Origin: Promethearchaeota archaeon
GTDB taxonomy: Archaea > Asgardarchaeota > Lokiarchaeia > Sigyniarchaeales > SOKP01
Reading direction: 5' to 3'
Assembly: GCA_029838195.1 (NCBI GenBank)
Contig: JALGVJ010000015.1
Location: 1 to 64,000, forward strand
Length of the DNA: 64,000 nt
Shown here: one piece after another, positions 42,245 through 50,623 of the stretch
How positions within the stretch are numbered: the stretch's first letter is position 1
How the letters are laid out: every line of letters starts with the position of its first letter
Program-made: the position numbers and the translations under genes
The notes under the pieces: generated by a model
The model's input: only the letters and a program-made list of their open reading frames with translations
What the model was told of the DNA's origin: nothing
The model's database searches: none

Positions 42245-43138
42245 TTAAAGTTCTTTCATAGCCTGATCTGCTTCCTTTTCTAAGTCTGCTGAATCCACCC
42301 ATTCTTGAATTTTTTTAAACTCATCTTCTTGTATATCGTAGCTATATTCTTGCGTGGGATATTTTTCCCCTTTTACTTCTTGTTTATACCCATTGATTGC
42401 TTCTTTAATTGCGGCGCCGATATTTCCAAAATATTTTAAAAATTTGGGTTTAAATTCCGTGAAAATGCCTAACATGTCATGAAGAACGAGAATTTGACCA
42501 TCACAATAAGGGCCTGCACCAATGCCGATGGTAGGAATATCAAGTAAATCCGTGATGATTCTTGCCAATTGCCAAGGAATGCTTTCTAATACAATAGAGA
42601 ATACGCCAGCTTTTTGGAGATTCAATACATCCGTGATGATCTGTTTGGCGGCATTAATCGTCTTGCCTTGTACCATGAATCCTCCAAATTCATAAATGGC
42701 TTGAGGAGTTAGCCCTACGTGTCCCATTACTTGAATGTCTGCCCGTATCAATTTTTTAATAAGAGGACATACTTCGGAGCCCCCTTCTACTTTTACGGCT
42801 TCAGCACCTCCTTCTTGAATGAATCTTCCGGCATTATAGATAGCATCTTTCATATCTACTTTATAAGAAAGAAAGGGCATATCTCCTACAATGAGGGCAT
42901 TGGATACACCACGTGAAACTGCTTTAGTATGATGGATCATCTCATCAACAGTCACCGCAAGCGTGTTTTCATTGCCAAGCATTACCATTGACAATGAATC
43001 TCCTACTAAAATAAAATCAATGCCGCATTCATCCACCAATTTTGCCATCGAATAATCATAAGCCGTGAGAGCAACAATTTTTTCTTTTAATTTTTTTTTT
43101 TCCATTAATTTTTTAATAGTCATTTTACGTAGCGACAT
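42245..43138 (-). CDS. panB: 3-methyl-2-oxobutanoate hydroxymethyltransferase
   Basis: A 297-residue ketopantoate hydroxymethyltransferase, the first step of pantothenate/CoA synthesis, adding a hydroxymethyl from methylenetetrahydropterin to 2-oxoisovalerate. The TIM-barrel signatures are VALTAYDYSMAKLVDECGID, FILVGDSLSMVMLGNENT (metal-binding Asp), VGDMPF, AVKVEGG, MGHVGLTPQ and IPTIGIGAGPYCDGQILVLHD. Length is about 30 residues beyond bacterial PanB owing to a C-terminal extension rich in acidic residues. It is isolated; no other CoA genes are nearby. Confidence 0.95.
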   Translation of the reverse strand: MSLRKMTIKKLMEKKKLKEKIVALTAYDYSMAKLVDECGIDFILVGDSLSMVMLGNENTLAVTVDEMIHHTKAVSRGVSNALIVGDMPFLSYKVDMKDAIYNAGRFIQEGGAEAVKVEGGSEVCPLIKKLIRADIQVMGHVGLTPQAIYEFGGFMVQGKTINAAKQIITDVLNLQKAGVFSIVLESIPWQLARIITDLLDIPTIGIGAGPYCDGQILVLHDMLGIFTEFKPKFLKYFGNIGAAIKEAINGYKQEVKGEKYPTQEYSYDIQEDEFKKIQEWVDSADLEKEADQAMKEL

Positions 43139-43378
43139 GATAGAAAATAACTTATTTCTTTACTAAAACTTTACGTTTCATGAGGGTTCCCATACTGAAT
43201 AGTACCATATTTATCTCTAGAAAATTAAGAGATTCTCATGGATTATCTAGTTCAATTCATCTTACATGAAAAATTGTTCACTCTAATCCATAACGCTAAA
43301 TTTAAAATTAAATTCCTTTATATTTAAATTAAAGAATAATAAAAATTATAATCAGTATTTAAAGGAGATAATTCAACC

Positions 43379-43663
43379 ATGGGAGTAGAATTTGATGGAA
43401 AACACTGCTCAGAATGTGGTTCTGATGGCCCTTTTAGGATCGTCGTTGATGAGTGGATGAGACGAACTTTTCGATTTGTAGAACACGGCCAACTAAAAAT
43501 GTGTGAAAAATGTGGTGCTAAATTTCTCGTTTGCAAACAATGTGGTGCTTTATACACCCGAGTTCATCCCGCTTTAGAGCAATGGGAGCTTTCTACTCAA
43601 TGTCCGAGTTGCGGCTATGTCGATCAAGAAGTTAAAGCCTGGGATGGCGTTTCTGCTCGATAG
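43379..43663 (+). CDS. Zinc-ribbon protein of unknown function
   Basis: A 94-residue protein with seven or eight cysteines in three CxxC groups: CSECG (about 10-14), CEKCGAKFLVCKQCG (about 41-55) and CPSCG (about 76-80). They can form two zinc ribbons. Its size and Zn ribbons suggest a nucleic-acid or protein-binding adaptor. ATG 43379 follows AAAGGAGATAATTCAACC, a good ribosome site. Function unknown. Confidence 0.75.
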   Translation: MGVEFDGKHCSECGSDGPFRIVVDEWMRRTFRFVEHGQLKMCEKCGAKFLVCKQCGALYTRVHPALEQWELSTQCPSCGYVDQEVKAWDGVSAR

Positions 43664-43962
43664 AACGATAAAGGAAAAGGAAAGAACGTAATAAATGGCA
43701 GAATCTTACTATGATTTGGTAATGCCTTAAAAATTAAAGGATGATTTTCTTTATTTTTATTTTCTTTTAAATTTTAAGCAAGGGAACAAGTAAAATTGGA
43801 TAGATATCCTTCTTATCCCATTTTTATCGTAACACTAGCAAAATTCTAGAGAGCTAAAAATCAGAATAAATTAGCAAGAAAATTTAAAATATTAACTTAC
43901 ATATATACATTTAACGTGCAATGATTATTGGAATATTTGTTTCATAAGGGAGTAAATGGAGA

Positions 43963-44433
43963 ATGTTTAATAATATAAAAATTGAAATTGCTTCCCCTGA
44001 AGATATTGATTCTTTGATGGAATTAACCAAGCAATTAGTAGAAGGGTTAAATCAAAAGTTTGAAATAAAACGATTTGATTGGGGAATTCGACGTCGATTA
44101 TATGATCCACTTCAGAGACATGGTATTCTCATTGCTAAAGATGAAAGTACCAATGAGGTCGTGGGAATGATTATCGCTGAATTGCGGATTGACCCTTTTG
44201 GTAGTTCTGAGGGATATATTAAACAATTTTTCATAAAAAATGAATATCGAGGAAAAGGAATTGGTCGGTTATTATTACAGAGAGCCCTTGAGCACTTGAA
44301 AAAAATCAAGGTCGAGCGGGTAAAGGTTAATATTCGAGAGGAAGCTAAGCGTGCGGCAGATCTTTACAATAAAATGAATTTTAAAAAGGTTTTTGAAGTA
44401 TTAGAATTAGATTTGAAAAAGGAAAATATATAA
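43963..44433 (+). CDS. GNAT-family acetyltransferase
   Basis: A 156-residue N-acetyltransferase. The acetyl-CoA loop is NEYRGKGIGRLLLQRA (about residues 89-104) after the strand YIKQFFI; the C-terminal AADLYNKMNFKKV is the usual GNAT end (A-x-x-L-Y-x-K-x-G/N-F). It may acetylate N-termini or small molecules. It precedes rfcS by 24 bases and likely shares its transcript. ATG 43963 follows GGGAGTAAATGGAGA. Confidence 0.85.
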   Translation: MFNNIKIEIASPEDIDSLMELTKQLVEGLNQKFEIKRFDWGIRRRLYDPLQRHGILIAKDESTNEVVGMIIAELRIDPFGSSEGYIKQFFIKNEYRGKGIGRLLLQRALEHLKKIKVERVKVNIREEAKRAADLYNKMNFKKVFEVLELDLKKENI

Positions 44434-44457
44434 ATGAATGTATTTTAATTTTTAATC

Positions 44458-45441
44458 ATGAATAAACATCTGGAAACGCCTTGGGTGGAAAAATATAGAC
44501 CCAAGACATTTGATGAGATAGTTTCCCAGAATATAGCTATTAGCAATATTAAAAAATTCATAAAAAGTAAAGACATGCCCCACATGATTTTTGCGGGACC
44601 TGCAGGGACGGGAAAGACGACGACGGCCCTAATCATGGCAAGAGAAATGATTGGAAAAGAAGATCTTTATAGCTCTTTATTAGAATTAAATGCTTCGGAT
44701 ACGGTTCGGATGGAGTATGTCCGCTCTGTAATTAAAAATTTCATCAATCAAAACATTAGTACGACGAGAAATGGGATTAAATTTATATTATTGGATGAAG
44801 CAGATAACATTCCGGGTCAAGTTCAACAAGCCCTCCGAAGAATGATGGAGCAAACTGCGAATAATGTAAAATTTATTTTAATGTGTAATTATATCAATAG
44901 AATCATCGATCCCATCATTTCAAGATGTGCAGTTTTCCGATTTGTTAATTTACCAAAAGAGCAGGTCATTAAACGATTAAAATTTATCTCAGAAAACGAG
45001 AATTTAAAGATCCCGGAAGAGAAAAAAGACCTTTTTTATAAAACTCTTTATTTTATTTCAGCGGGAGATCTACGAAAAGCTATTAATGCGCTTCAAATGT
45101 CGGTTGCTTTAGATTTAATTCAGGACCTGAACATCAATGAAATCTTAAATATTTCAGGGTTCATGACAGAAAACATGGTTCGACAGTTAAGTTCAGCTTT
45201 CCAAGAAAAAAATTTAACAAGAGTTCAAGAGATTTTACTTTCATTAACGAATTTAGATAGTCGTAATATTTTGCGCCAAGTGGCAGAGATTCTTGTAAAA
45301 TTAAAAGGAATTGGGAGCACGAATTTAGCTCGCTTGAGAGCGTTCCTTGGGGATATTGATTATCGAATTGGCCAAGGAAGTGATGAAAGGCTCCAGCTCA
45401 TGGCATTATTTGCCGAGATCTTGCTTAGCATGAAAAATTAA
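44458..45441 (+). CDS. rfcS: Replication factor C small subunit
   Basis: A 327-residue AAA+ clamp-loader subunit that opens PCNA on DNA. WVEKYRPKTFDEI is the RFC box, AGPAGTGKTTTAL (about residues 45-57) Walker A, LLDEADN (about 105-111) Walker B and ISRCAVFRF (about 157-165) the SRC arginine-finger motif. Length is normal for archaeal RfcS. It is followed by a divergent second small-subunit paralog and by rfcL, so this locus encodes all clamp-loader types. Confidence 0.95.
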   Translation: MNKHLETPWVEKYRPKTFDEIVSQNIAISNIKKFIKSKDMPHMIFAGPAGTGKTTTALIMAREMIGKEDLYSSLLELNASDTVRMEYVRSVIKNFINQNISTTRNGIKFILLDEADNIPGQVQQALRRMMEQTANNVKFILMCNYINRIIDPIISRCAVFRFVNLPKEQVIKRLKFISENENLKIPEEKKDLFYKTLYFISAGDLRKAINALQMSVALDLIQDLNINEILNISGFMTENMVRQLSSAFQEKNLTRVQEILLSLTNLDSRNILRQVAEILVKLKGIGSTNLARLRAFLGDIDYRIGQGSDERLQLMALFAEILLSMKN

Positions 45442-45486
45442 TGAATTAAAAACAAAACGGTTTACTTATTCAAGAGAGAATTAATA

Positions 45487-46533
45487 TTGAATGAAGAAAT
45501 CCCAATTTGGAGGTTTAAATACCTTCCTAAGAGATTAAAGGACATTGTAGGAAGAAAGGATATTATAGATCGATTACTCAAAATTATCCAAGAAGGCAAT
45601 TTTCCTCACTTGCTTTTTGTAGGAACTGAAGGCGTGGGAAAATCAACCATTGCTCGTTTATTCTCCAGGGAGTTTTTAGGAGAATTTCATGATGCTAATT
45701 TTAAATTTGTATTTGCAGATCTCCCTCTCACGGCAGAAGAGAGAGCTCAAGCGAGAACGGTATCGTATGTGTCTACCTCTCGAATTGGTAGTATTGCCGG
45801 AAAAACGTTGACCATGCCTGCTTTCATTCAAATAAAAGTAAAACCATTCGTGGAGCTCAAAGCATTAGGAGACATTCCCTTTAAAATATTAGTGGTTAAA
45901 AATTTTGAGGCTTTAGAAAATAATCAACAAGGATTTAGAAGATTAATGGAAATTTACGGATCAAATTGCCGGATGATTTTAATTACCACGAAAATATCGG
46001 GCGTCATAGATCCCATTTTAAGTCGTTGCCAATTATTCTTGGTTCCTCAAGTAAGCTTGGAAGATTTCAGAGACTTCATTTTGGAGGTTGCTAATAAAGA
46101 GAATTTAGAAATCAATGAAGAAATAATCGAAATTTTACATCGTCTTTCAAGAGGAAATCTTTCTCATGCATTGGATTATTTACAACTTGCAAGCTTGGAA
46201 GGTACAATGATAGATTCAAATGTCTTGTTTGAAACTTATAAAAATTATCAAAACACGATTCCAAAGGAACTATTAATGACAGCATTAAAAGGTGATTTCA
46301 AAAAAGCGAGGGATGTCTCAAGAGAAATTATTTCCAAATATAAAATCACTATAAGGGAACTACTTGTTCAATTACTCACGGAAGTACACAAATTACCCTT
46401 GTCGAGAACAGCAAAATTTGAGTTAATTAACATGATCGCCGAGACGGATTTTAAAGCGATTGACGGACAAGATGATGATATTCACCTTTCCGCTTTGCTT
46501 TCTATAATATGTGCTTTTTCGGAAACTTTATGA
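45487..46533 (+). CDS. Second, divergent RFC small-subunit-like protein
   Basis: A 348-residue paralog of RfcS. It keeps the RFC opening (WRFKYLPKRLKDIVGRKDI), Walker A GTEGVGKST (about residues 48-56) and SRC motif ILSRCQLF (about 179-186), but the Walker B strand reads ILVVKNFEAL (no DE pair), so ATP hydrolysis is doubtful while binding may remain. A ~25-residue insertion lies around TVSYVSTSRIGSIAGK. The start is TTG 45487; no clear ribosome site. A three-gene clamp loader, with one catalytically weak subunit, recalls the eukaryotic RFC with its inactive position. This role is inferred. Confidence 0.85.
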   Translation: MNEEIPIWRFKYLPKRLKDIVGRKDIIDRLLKIIQEGNFPHLLFVGTEGVGKSTIARLFSREFLGEFHDANFKFVFADLPLTAEERAQARTVSYVSTSRIGSIAGKTLTMPAFIQIKVKPFVELKALGDIPFKILVVKNFEALENNQQGFRRLMEIYGSNCRMILITTKISGVIDPILSRCQLFLVPQVSLEDFRDFILEVANKENLEINEEIIEILHRLSRGNLSHALDYLQLASLEGTMIDSNVLFETYKNYQNTIPKELLMTALKGDFKKARDVSREIISKYKITIRELLVQLLTEVHKLPLSRTAKFELINMIAETDFKAIDGQDDDIHLSALLSIICAFSETL

Positions 46534-46553
46534 GAAATAAGTGAGGTGATACG

Positions 46554-47918
46554 ATGGAAAAAAAAAAAAATAATAACATTCCTTGGGTGGAAAAATATAG
46601 ACCTAAAAGCATAAAAGAAATGGCGCTCCCTCAAGCTCGGGTCAATAGGCATAGAGTTAATTTAGCAGAAGAATTAATTCAATTTGTCGAGTCTTTTTTT
46701 GAAGAAATGGAAAAGATAAATGAAGAAAATAAAAAAATTAAAGCCTATAATAGAACAGCACCCTCCAATAAACAAAAGAAATTATTAAGCATGGATCCTA
46801 AAAAAGCAGCATTGCTGTTAGAAGGTCCTCCCGGTATTGGGAAAACATCCCTGGTTTATGCGCTTGCTCACGATTTAAATATGGAAGTAATTGAAACAAA
46901 TGCCTCTGATACGAGAACACGCAAAGCCCTTGAAAATAAATTAAAAGAAACCACTAGATCGAAAGGAATTCTCGATTTCATTATTGAAACAAAACGGAAA
47001 TTAATATTAATTGATGAAGTTGACGGTATTTATGGAGTGAAGGATAAGGGAGCAATCCCTGCGATATTAGACTTGATTCAACAAACTCAATTTCCCATCA
47101 TAATGTGTAGCAATGAATACAAGCAAAATTTGCAGCCGATTTATGATGCAGTTAAAAAATATGAAGTATTGCCTTTATCTAAAGAAGAAATATTAAAAAT
47201 TACCCGCACTATCATAAAAAAAGAGAAGATCACGAATCTAACGAAAGAAGATTTAGAACTCATCATTGATAAAAATAATGGTGATTTAAGAGGGATCATC
47301 AATGATTTGCAAGGAATGAGCCAAGAAATTAAAGATGAAGATAAAAAGCAATTCATTTATAGTTTATATCGTAATAATAATATTGAAATTTTTACCTTAA
47401 TAAGAGATCTCTTTCAAAAGGCGAACTCCTTGCGGGAAGCACGCATGTTAGTCGATCAATCGGATGTAGATTATGCTCTGTTATATAAATGGATTAATGA
47501 AAACTTGCCCTCCTTTGCTTATAATAATGATGAGCTCGCAGAAGCCTTAGAAAATTTAACTTTAGCAGATGAAATTTATGGAAGAATTAGAAAAAACATG
47601 GAATGGTCTTTATTACCTTATTTTTTTGATTTATTCGCCGGAGGAGTTACGTTAGCTATTTCTCCAGAACATAAATCAAAAGGTTTTAGAAGAGTGACAT
47701 TTCCAAGATACATCATGCAACGATCTTTAAGTTCACTTAGTGTTGCAGAACGTAATTTAATAGAAAAAATAAAAATAAAACATGACATGTCTGATCGTGA
47801 AATAATCAAAGATTTCCTCCCCTTTTTACGATTACTCGGTAAATCTTCACGAAAAATGTTAAAAGAAATTAGTGATTGGTTGGAATTAGAAGCCCGCGAA
47901 AAAAAATTAATTCGGTAA
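46554..47918 (+). CDS. rfcL: Replication factor C large subunit
   Basis: A 454-residue RfcL. PWVEKYRPKSIKEMALPQ (RFC box), LEGPPGIGKTSLVYALAH (about residues 86-103) and LILIDEVDGIYG (about 148-159) are Walker A and B. The signature T-NASDTR follows Walker A as in other RfcL. Between RFC box and P-loop there is an extra ~40-residue helical stretch (residues 40-75). The C-terminal region is helical; no PIP box is visible at the end (KKLIR), unlike many RfcL. ATG 46554 follows GAGGTGATACG. Last gene of the clamp-loader cluster. Confidence 0.93.
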   Translation: MEKKKNNNIPWVEKYRPKSIKEMALPQARVNRHRVNLAEELIQFVESFFEEMEKINEENKKIKAYNRTAPSNKQKKLLSMDPKKAALLLEGPPGIGKTSLVYALAHDLNMEVIETNASDTRTRKALENKLKETTRSKGILDFIIETKRKLILIDEVDGIYGVKDKGAIPAILDLIQQTQFPIIMCSNEYKQNLQPIYDAVKKYEVLPLSKEEILKITRTIIKKEKITNLTKEDLELIIDKNNGDLRGIINDLQGMSQEIKDEDKKQFIYSLYRNNNIEIFTLIRDLFQKANSLREARMLVDQSDVDYALLYKWINENLPSFAYNNDELAEALENLTLADEIYGRIRKNMEWSLLPYFFDLFAGGVTLAISPEHKSKGFRRVTFPRYIMQRSLSSLSVAERNLIEKIKIKHDMSDREIIKDFLPFLRLLGKSSRKMLKEISDWLELEAREKKLIR

Positions 47919-48165
47919 TCTACTCATATTTGAGTAGACGTATTTTTGAATTTCTTAGGCGACAATCGATTAAGATTTAAATTCTTTAATTTTTTTCATC
48001 ATATTACTGAATTTATTCTTAATTTTTAAGAAATAATTTAATATTCATGAATTTTCTTGCCCGCTAATTCTAATTTTAAAGTTATGTTGAAATCAAAATT
48101 TCTTTAAATACTTGTTACTTATGAATCTCAAGAAAATTAAAATAAAAAATAATAGTTGATCTGAA

Positions 48166-48834
48166 ATGAATGAAACAGAAATTGTAGATTTGGAAGAAAA
48201 AAAATCTTTCATGTCAAAAAAATCCCAATTGACCTTACAAATTGCGGGAGCCGCCATTTTCGGTGCATTATCAATCGTGGTTTCGGGAATAGTGGTTCCA
48301 ATTTTACCAAGAATTCCAGGCTGGGGAATAGCTTATTTTGATCCGACTTCTATTATATGGATTACTTGTTTTTTAATATTTGGAATAACGGCAGGATTAT
48401 TATGTTGCGCGATAGGAACTTTCGGGTTGTTAATATTTGATCCTACGGGGATTGGGTCAATTTTTAAGTTTTTTGCCACGATCTCTTTAATTATCGTGCC
48501 GATTCTCGTGTTAAAATTATATAAAAAACAAGAAGGTATCCGTAATAGCCAAAAATTAAAAAATCGCCGAAATTATTTAATCTCGGGAATACTTGGAACG
48601 ATATTGAGAATTATTCTCATGCTAATTTTGAATGTATTATTCTTTTTAACGATCTGGGCGGATTTTTATCAGTTTGCTAACTTAGAATTCGCCGGATTCG
48701 CAGGAGTTACAGGGTGGACGGCAATTATCATGGGAACGATTATCATTAATGGATATTCAAGCGTGATAGATTTGCTGGTGCCTTATTTAATCGTGTTTGG
48801 GACAAAATTGGACGAAAAATTCGAAATATGGTAA
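48166..48834 (+). CDS. ECF-transporter S-component-like membrane protein
   Basis: A 222-residue membrane protein with six predicted helices (about 26-44, 58-76, 79-104, 108-126, 142-168, 176-205). FGALSIVVSGIVVPILPRIP followed by DPTSIIWITCFLIFG resembles S-components of energy-coupling-factor transporters that bind vitamins. No ATPase or T component is adjacent, so the identification is tentative. ATG 48166; N-terminal 25 residues are charged and cytosolic. Confidence 0.6.
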   Translation: MNETEIVDLEEKKSFMSKKSQLTLQIAGAAIFGALSIVVSGIVVPILPRIPGWGIAYFDPTSIIWITCFLIFGITAGLLCCAIGTFGLLIFDPTGIGSIFKFFATISLIIVPILVLKLYKKQEGIRNSQKLKNRRNYLISGILGTILRIILMLILNVLFFLTIWADFYQFANLEFAGFAGVTGWTAIIMGTIIINGYSSVIDLLVPYLIVFGTKLDEKFEIW

Positions 48835-48986
48835 TTAACCCTTAGAATATTTTTGTTGAGATAAATTTCCCTCTATTTTCTTTTTCTTTTACTGCAATAA
48901 TAGAAACCTTTTCATTGATTCGTACTAATTTTAAATAAATAACATCTAAAAGAAATTAAATGAGGAGGTAAAATATAAGGAATAGC

Positions 48987-49778
48987 ATGTCCATCCATGA
49001 ATTCATTCTCGTTGAATTAGATAAGGGAGTAGAAAAAATCAAGTTAAATCGTCCTAAACAATTAAACGCCTTAACTTATCCCCTTATCGTGGAAATTATT
49101 GAAGTACTTGAACAATCCATGAAAAATAAATCTATTAGAGTAATTACCATTGAAGGAGCGGGAAATAATTTCTGTTCTGGGGATGATTTGAAATCCATGG
49201 GATCGGAAGGATTAAGATTTAAACCTTTAGAAGACGGCTCCCGCCTCCCCCATCAAAAAATGGTAAGACTCATTAGAGAAATTCAAAAACCCGTTGTTGC
49301 CTTGCTGAGAGGCTATTGCTTAGGAGCAGGATTTGAACTGGCCTTGGCTTGCGATTTTCGTTTAGCAGCGGATGACTTAATAATTGGAGACCATCGAACC
49401 ACTAGAGCCATTTGCATATTAAGTGGGGCAAGTTGGCTGCTCCCACGGATAGTGGGATTTGGAAGAGCCATGGAGATAATTATGACGGGAAGACATCTTG
49501 ATGCTAAAGAAGCATTTAAAATAGGACTTGTTACAAAAGTCTTTCCCTCTCTCGATTTTGAAAAAGAAGCCGATAAATTTGTACAAGAACTTGCCACCAT
49601 GCCTACTAGATGTTTAGGGTATAATAAGGCAATGTTAAATTATTCTTTAGTTAATGCTTTTTTTCCATCTCTACAAAATGAATTCGATCTCTATTGTAAA
49701 AACATGGCTACCAGAGATTTTGGAGAAGGATTAAAATCTTTTTTAGAAAAACGAAAACCACGCTTTATAGGAAGATAA
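48987..49778 (+). CDS. Enoyl-CoA hydratase/isomerase family protein, second paralog
   Basis: A 263-residue crotonase. IKLNRPKQLNALTYPLIVEI opens it; GAGNNFCSGDDL (about residues 52-63) and RGYCLGAGFELALACDFRLA (about 109-128) form the oxyanion hole with the first acidic residue. The second acidic position, normally in PE-x-x-G, reads IIGDHRTTRAICI here, so the catalytic pair is incomplete. The enzyme may be an isomerase, lyase or thioesterase rather than a hydratase. AGGAGGTAAAATATAAGGAA lies before ATG 48987. It stands alone; distant from the other paralog (1964-2728). Confidence 0.85.
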   Translation: MSIHEFILVELDKGVEKIKLNRPKQLNALTYPLIVEIIEVLEQSMKNKSIRVITIEGAGNNFCSGDDLKSMGSEGLRFKPLEDGSRLPHQKMVRLIREIQKPVVALLRGYCLGAGFELALACDFRLAADDLIIGDHRTTRAICILSGASWLLPRIVGFGRAMEIIMTGRHLDAKEAFKIGLVTKVFPSLDFEKEADKFVQELATMPTRCLGYNKAMLNYSLVNAFFPSLQNEFDLYCKNMATRDFGEGLKSFLEKRKPRFIGR

Positions 49779-49877
49779 GAAAATTTTATAATCTAAATGA
49801 GATTTAAATATATCAATCTTTTATTTTCGAAATTTATTTAAAAAATTTTTTTGATATAAAATAAGAGAGGAAAAAAA

Positions 49878-50492
49878 ATGACAAAAATGATAAAAGGAAT
49901 TCCCTTGTATCTCATATCCATAATATTGACGAACATCTTTTATTATGGTTTATTAATACCTGGAGCTTTGCTATATCCCGGTTATTCGCCCTTCACCCAT
50001 ACAGTATCTGCTATTGGAAATACGACAAAAAATCCGAATGGATGGTACTTTTTTAGTATAAGTTTAATTTTAATGGCAATCGCCCTAATTCCATTTATTT
50101 TAGGGCTGAAAAAGTGGTATGAGACAGAGCCATCCGTTAAGAGAACTATTTTAATCATTCAAATCGTTGGATTATTTAACAGTTTTGCGATGGTCATGAT
50201 TGCTATATTTCCCACGGATCTCGCTTCTGCTCAACATAATTTCTGGAGCTTGATGAATTTTATCTGTATAGAATTAGTAATCTTGCTTGCCGTCATTGGT
50301 TTAAGAAAACACCCTTCCTATTGGAATCGCCTCTCAATAATTGCTCTCTTTGATTTCGTGTTTTGCATCACGTATTTATATTTACTTAATGCTTATAGGC
50401 CAATTGCGACGATTTTTGAATGGCTGACCTTCATCTTAATCTTAACCTATCTTTTATTTGTGGGCATTAACATGTATAAAGAAAAATTATGA
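49878..50492 (+). CDS. DUF998-like membrane protein
   Basis: A 204-residue, six-helix membrane protein. The outer loop PGYSPFTHTVSAIGN (about residues 34-48) before helix 2 is the signature of DUF998-type proteins (Y-x2-x2-H-x-x-S). Function unknown, with relatives in many archaea. ATG 49878 follows AGAGAGGAAAAAAA. Convergent with the P-type ATPase gene. Confidence 0.75.
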   Translation: MTKMIKGIPLYLISIILTNIFYYGLLIPGALLYPGYSPFTHTVSAIGNTTKNPNGWYFFSISLILMAIALIPFILGLKKWYETEPSVKRTILIIQIVGLFNSFAMVMIAIFPTDLASAQHNFWSLMNFICIELVILLAVIGLRKHPSYWNRLSIIALFDFVFCITYLYLLNAYRPIATIFEWLTFILILTYLLFVGINMYKEKL

Positions 50493-50623
50493 GCACGTGA
50501 AGGAGACTCTTTAAAAAAGAATAAAAAGATTTATTTTTTTTTTTCCTTGATATAATCCATCTTATAATTAAAGGAAAAAATTTTAGTGATTAGAAGCGAA
50601 CTTTAGTTTGTAAGGAATTTTTT

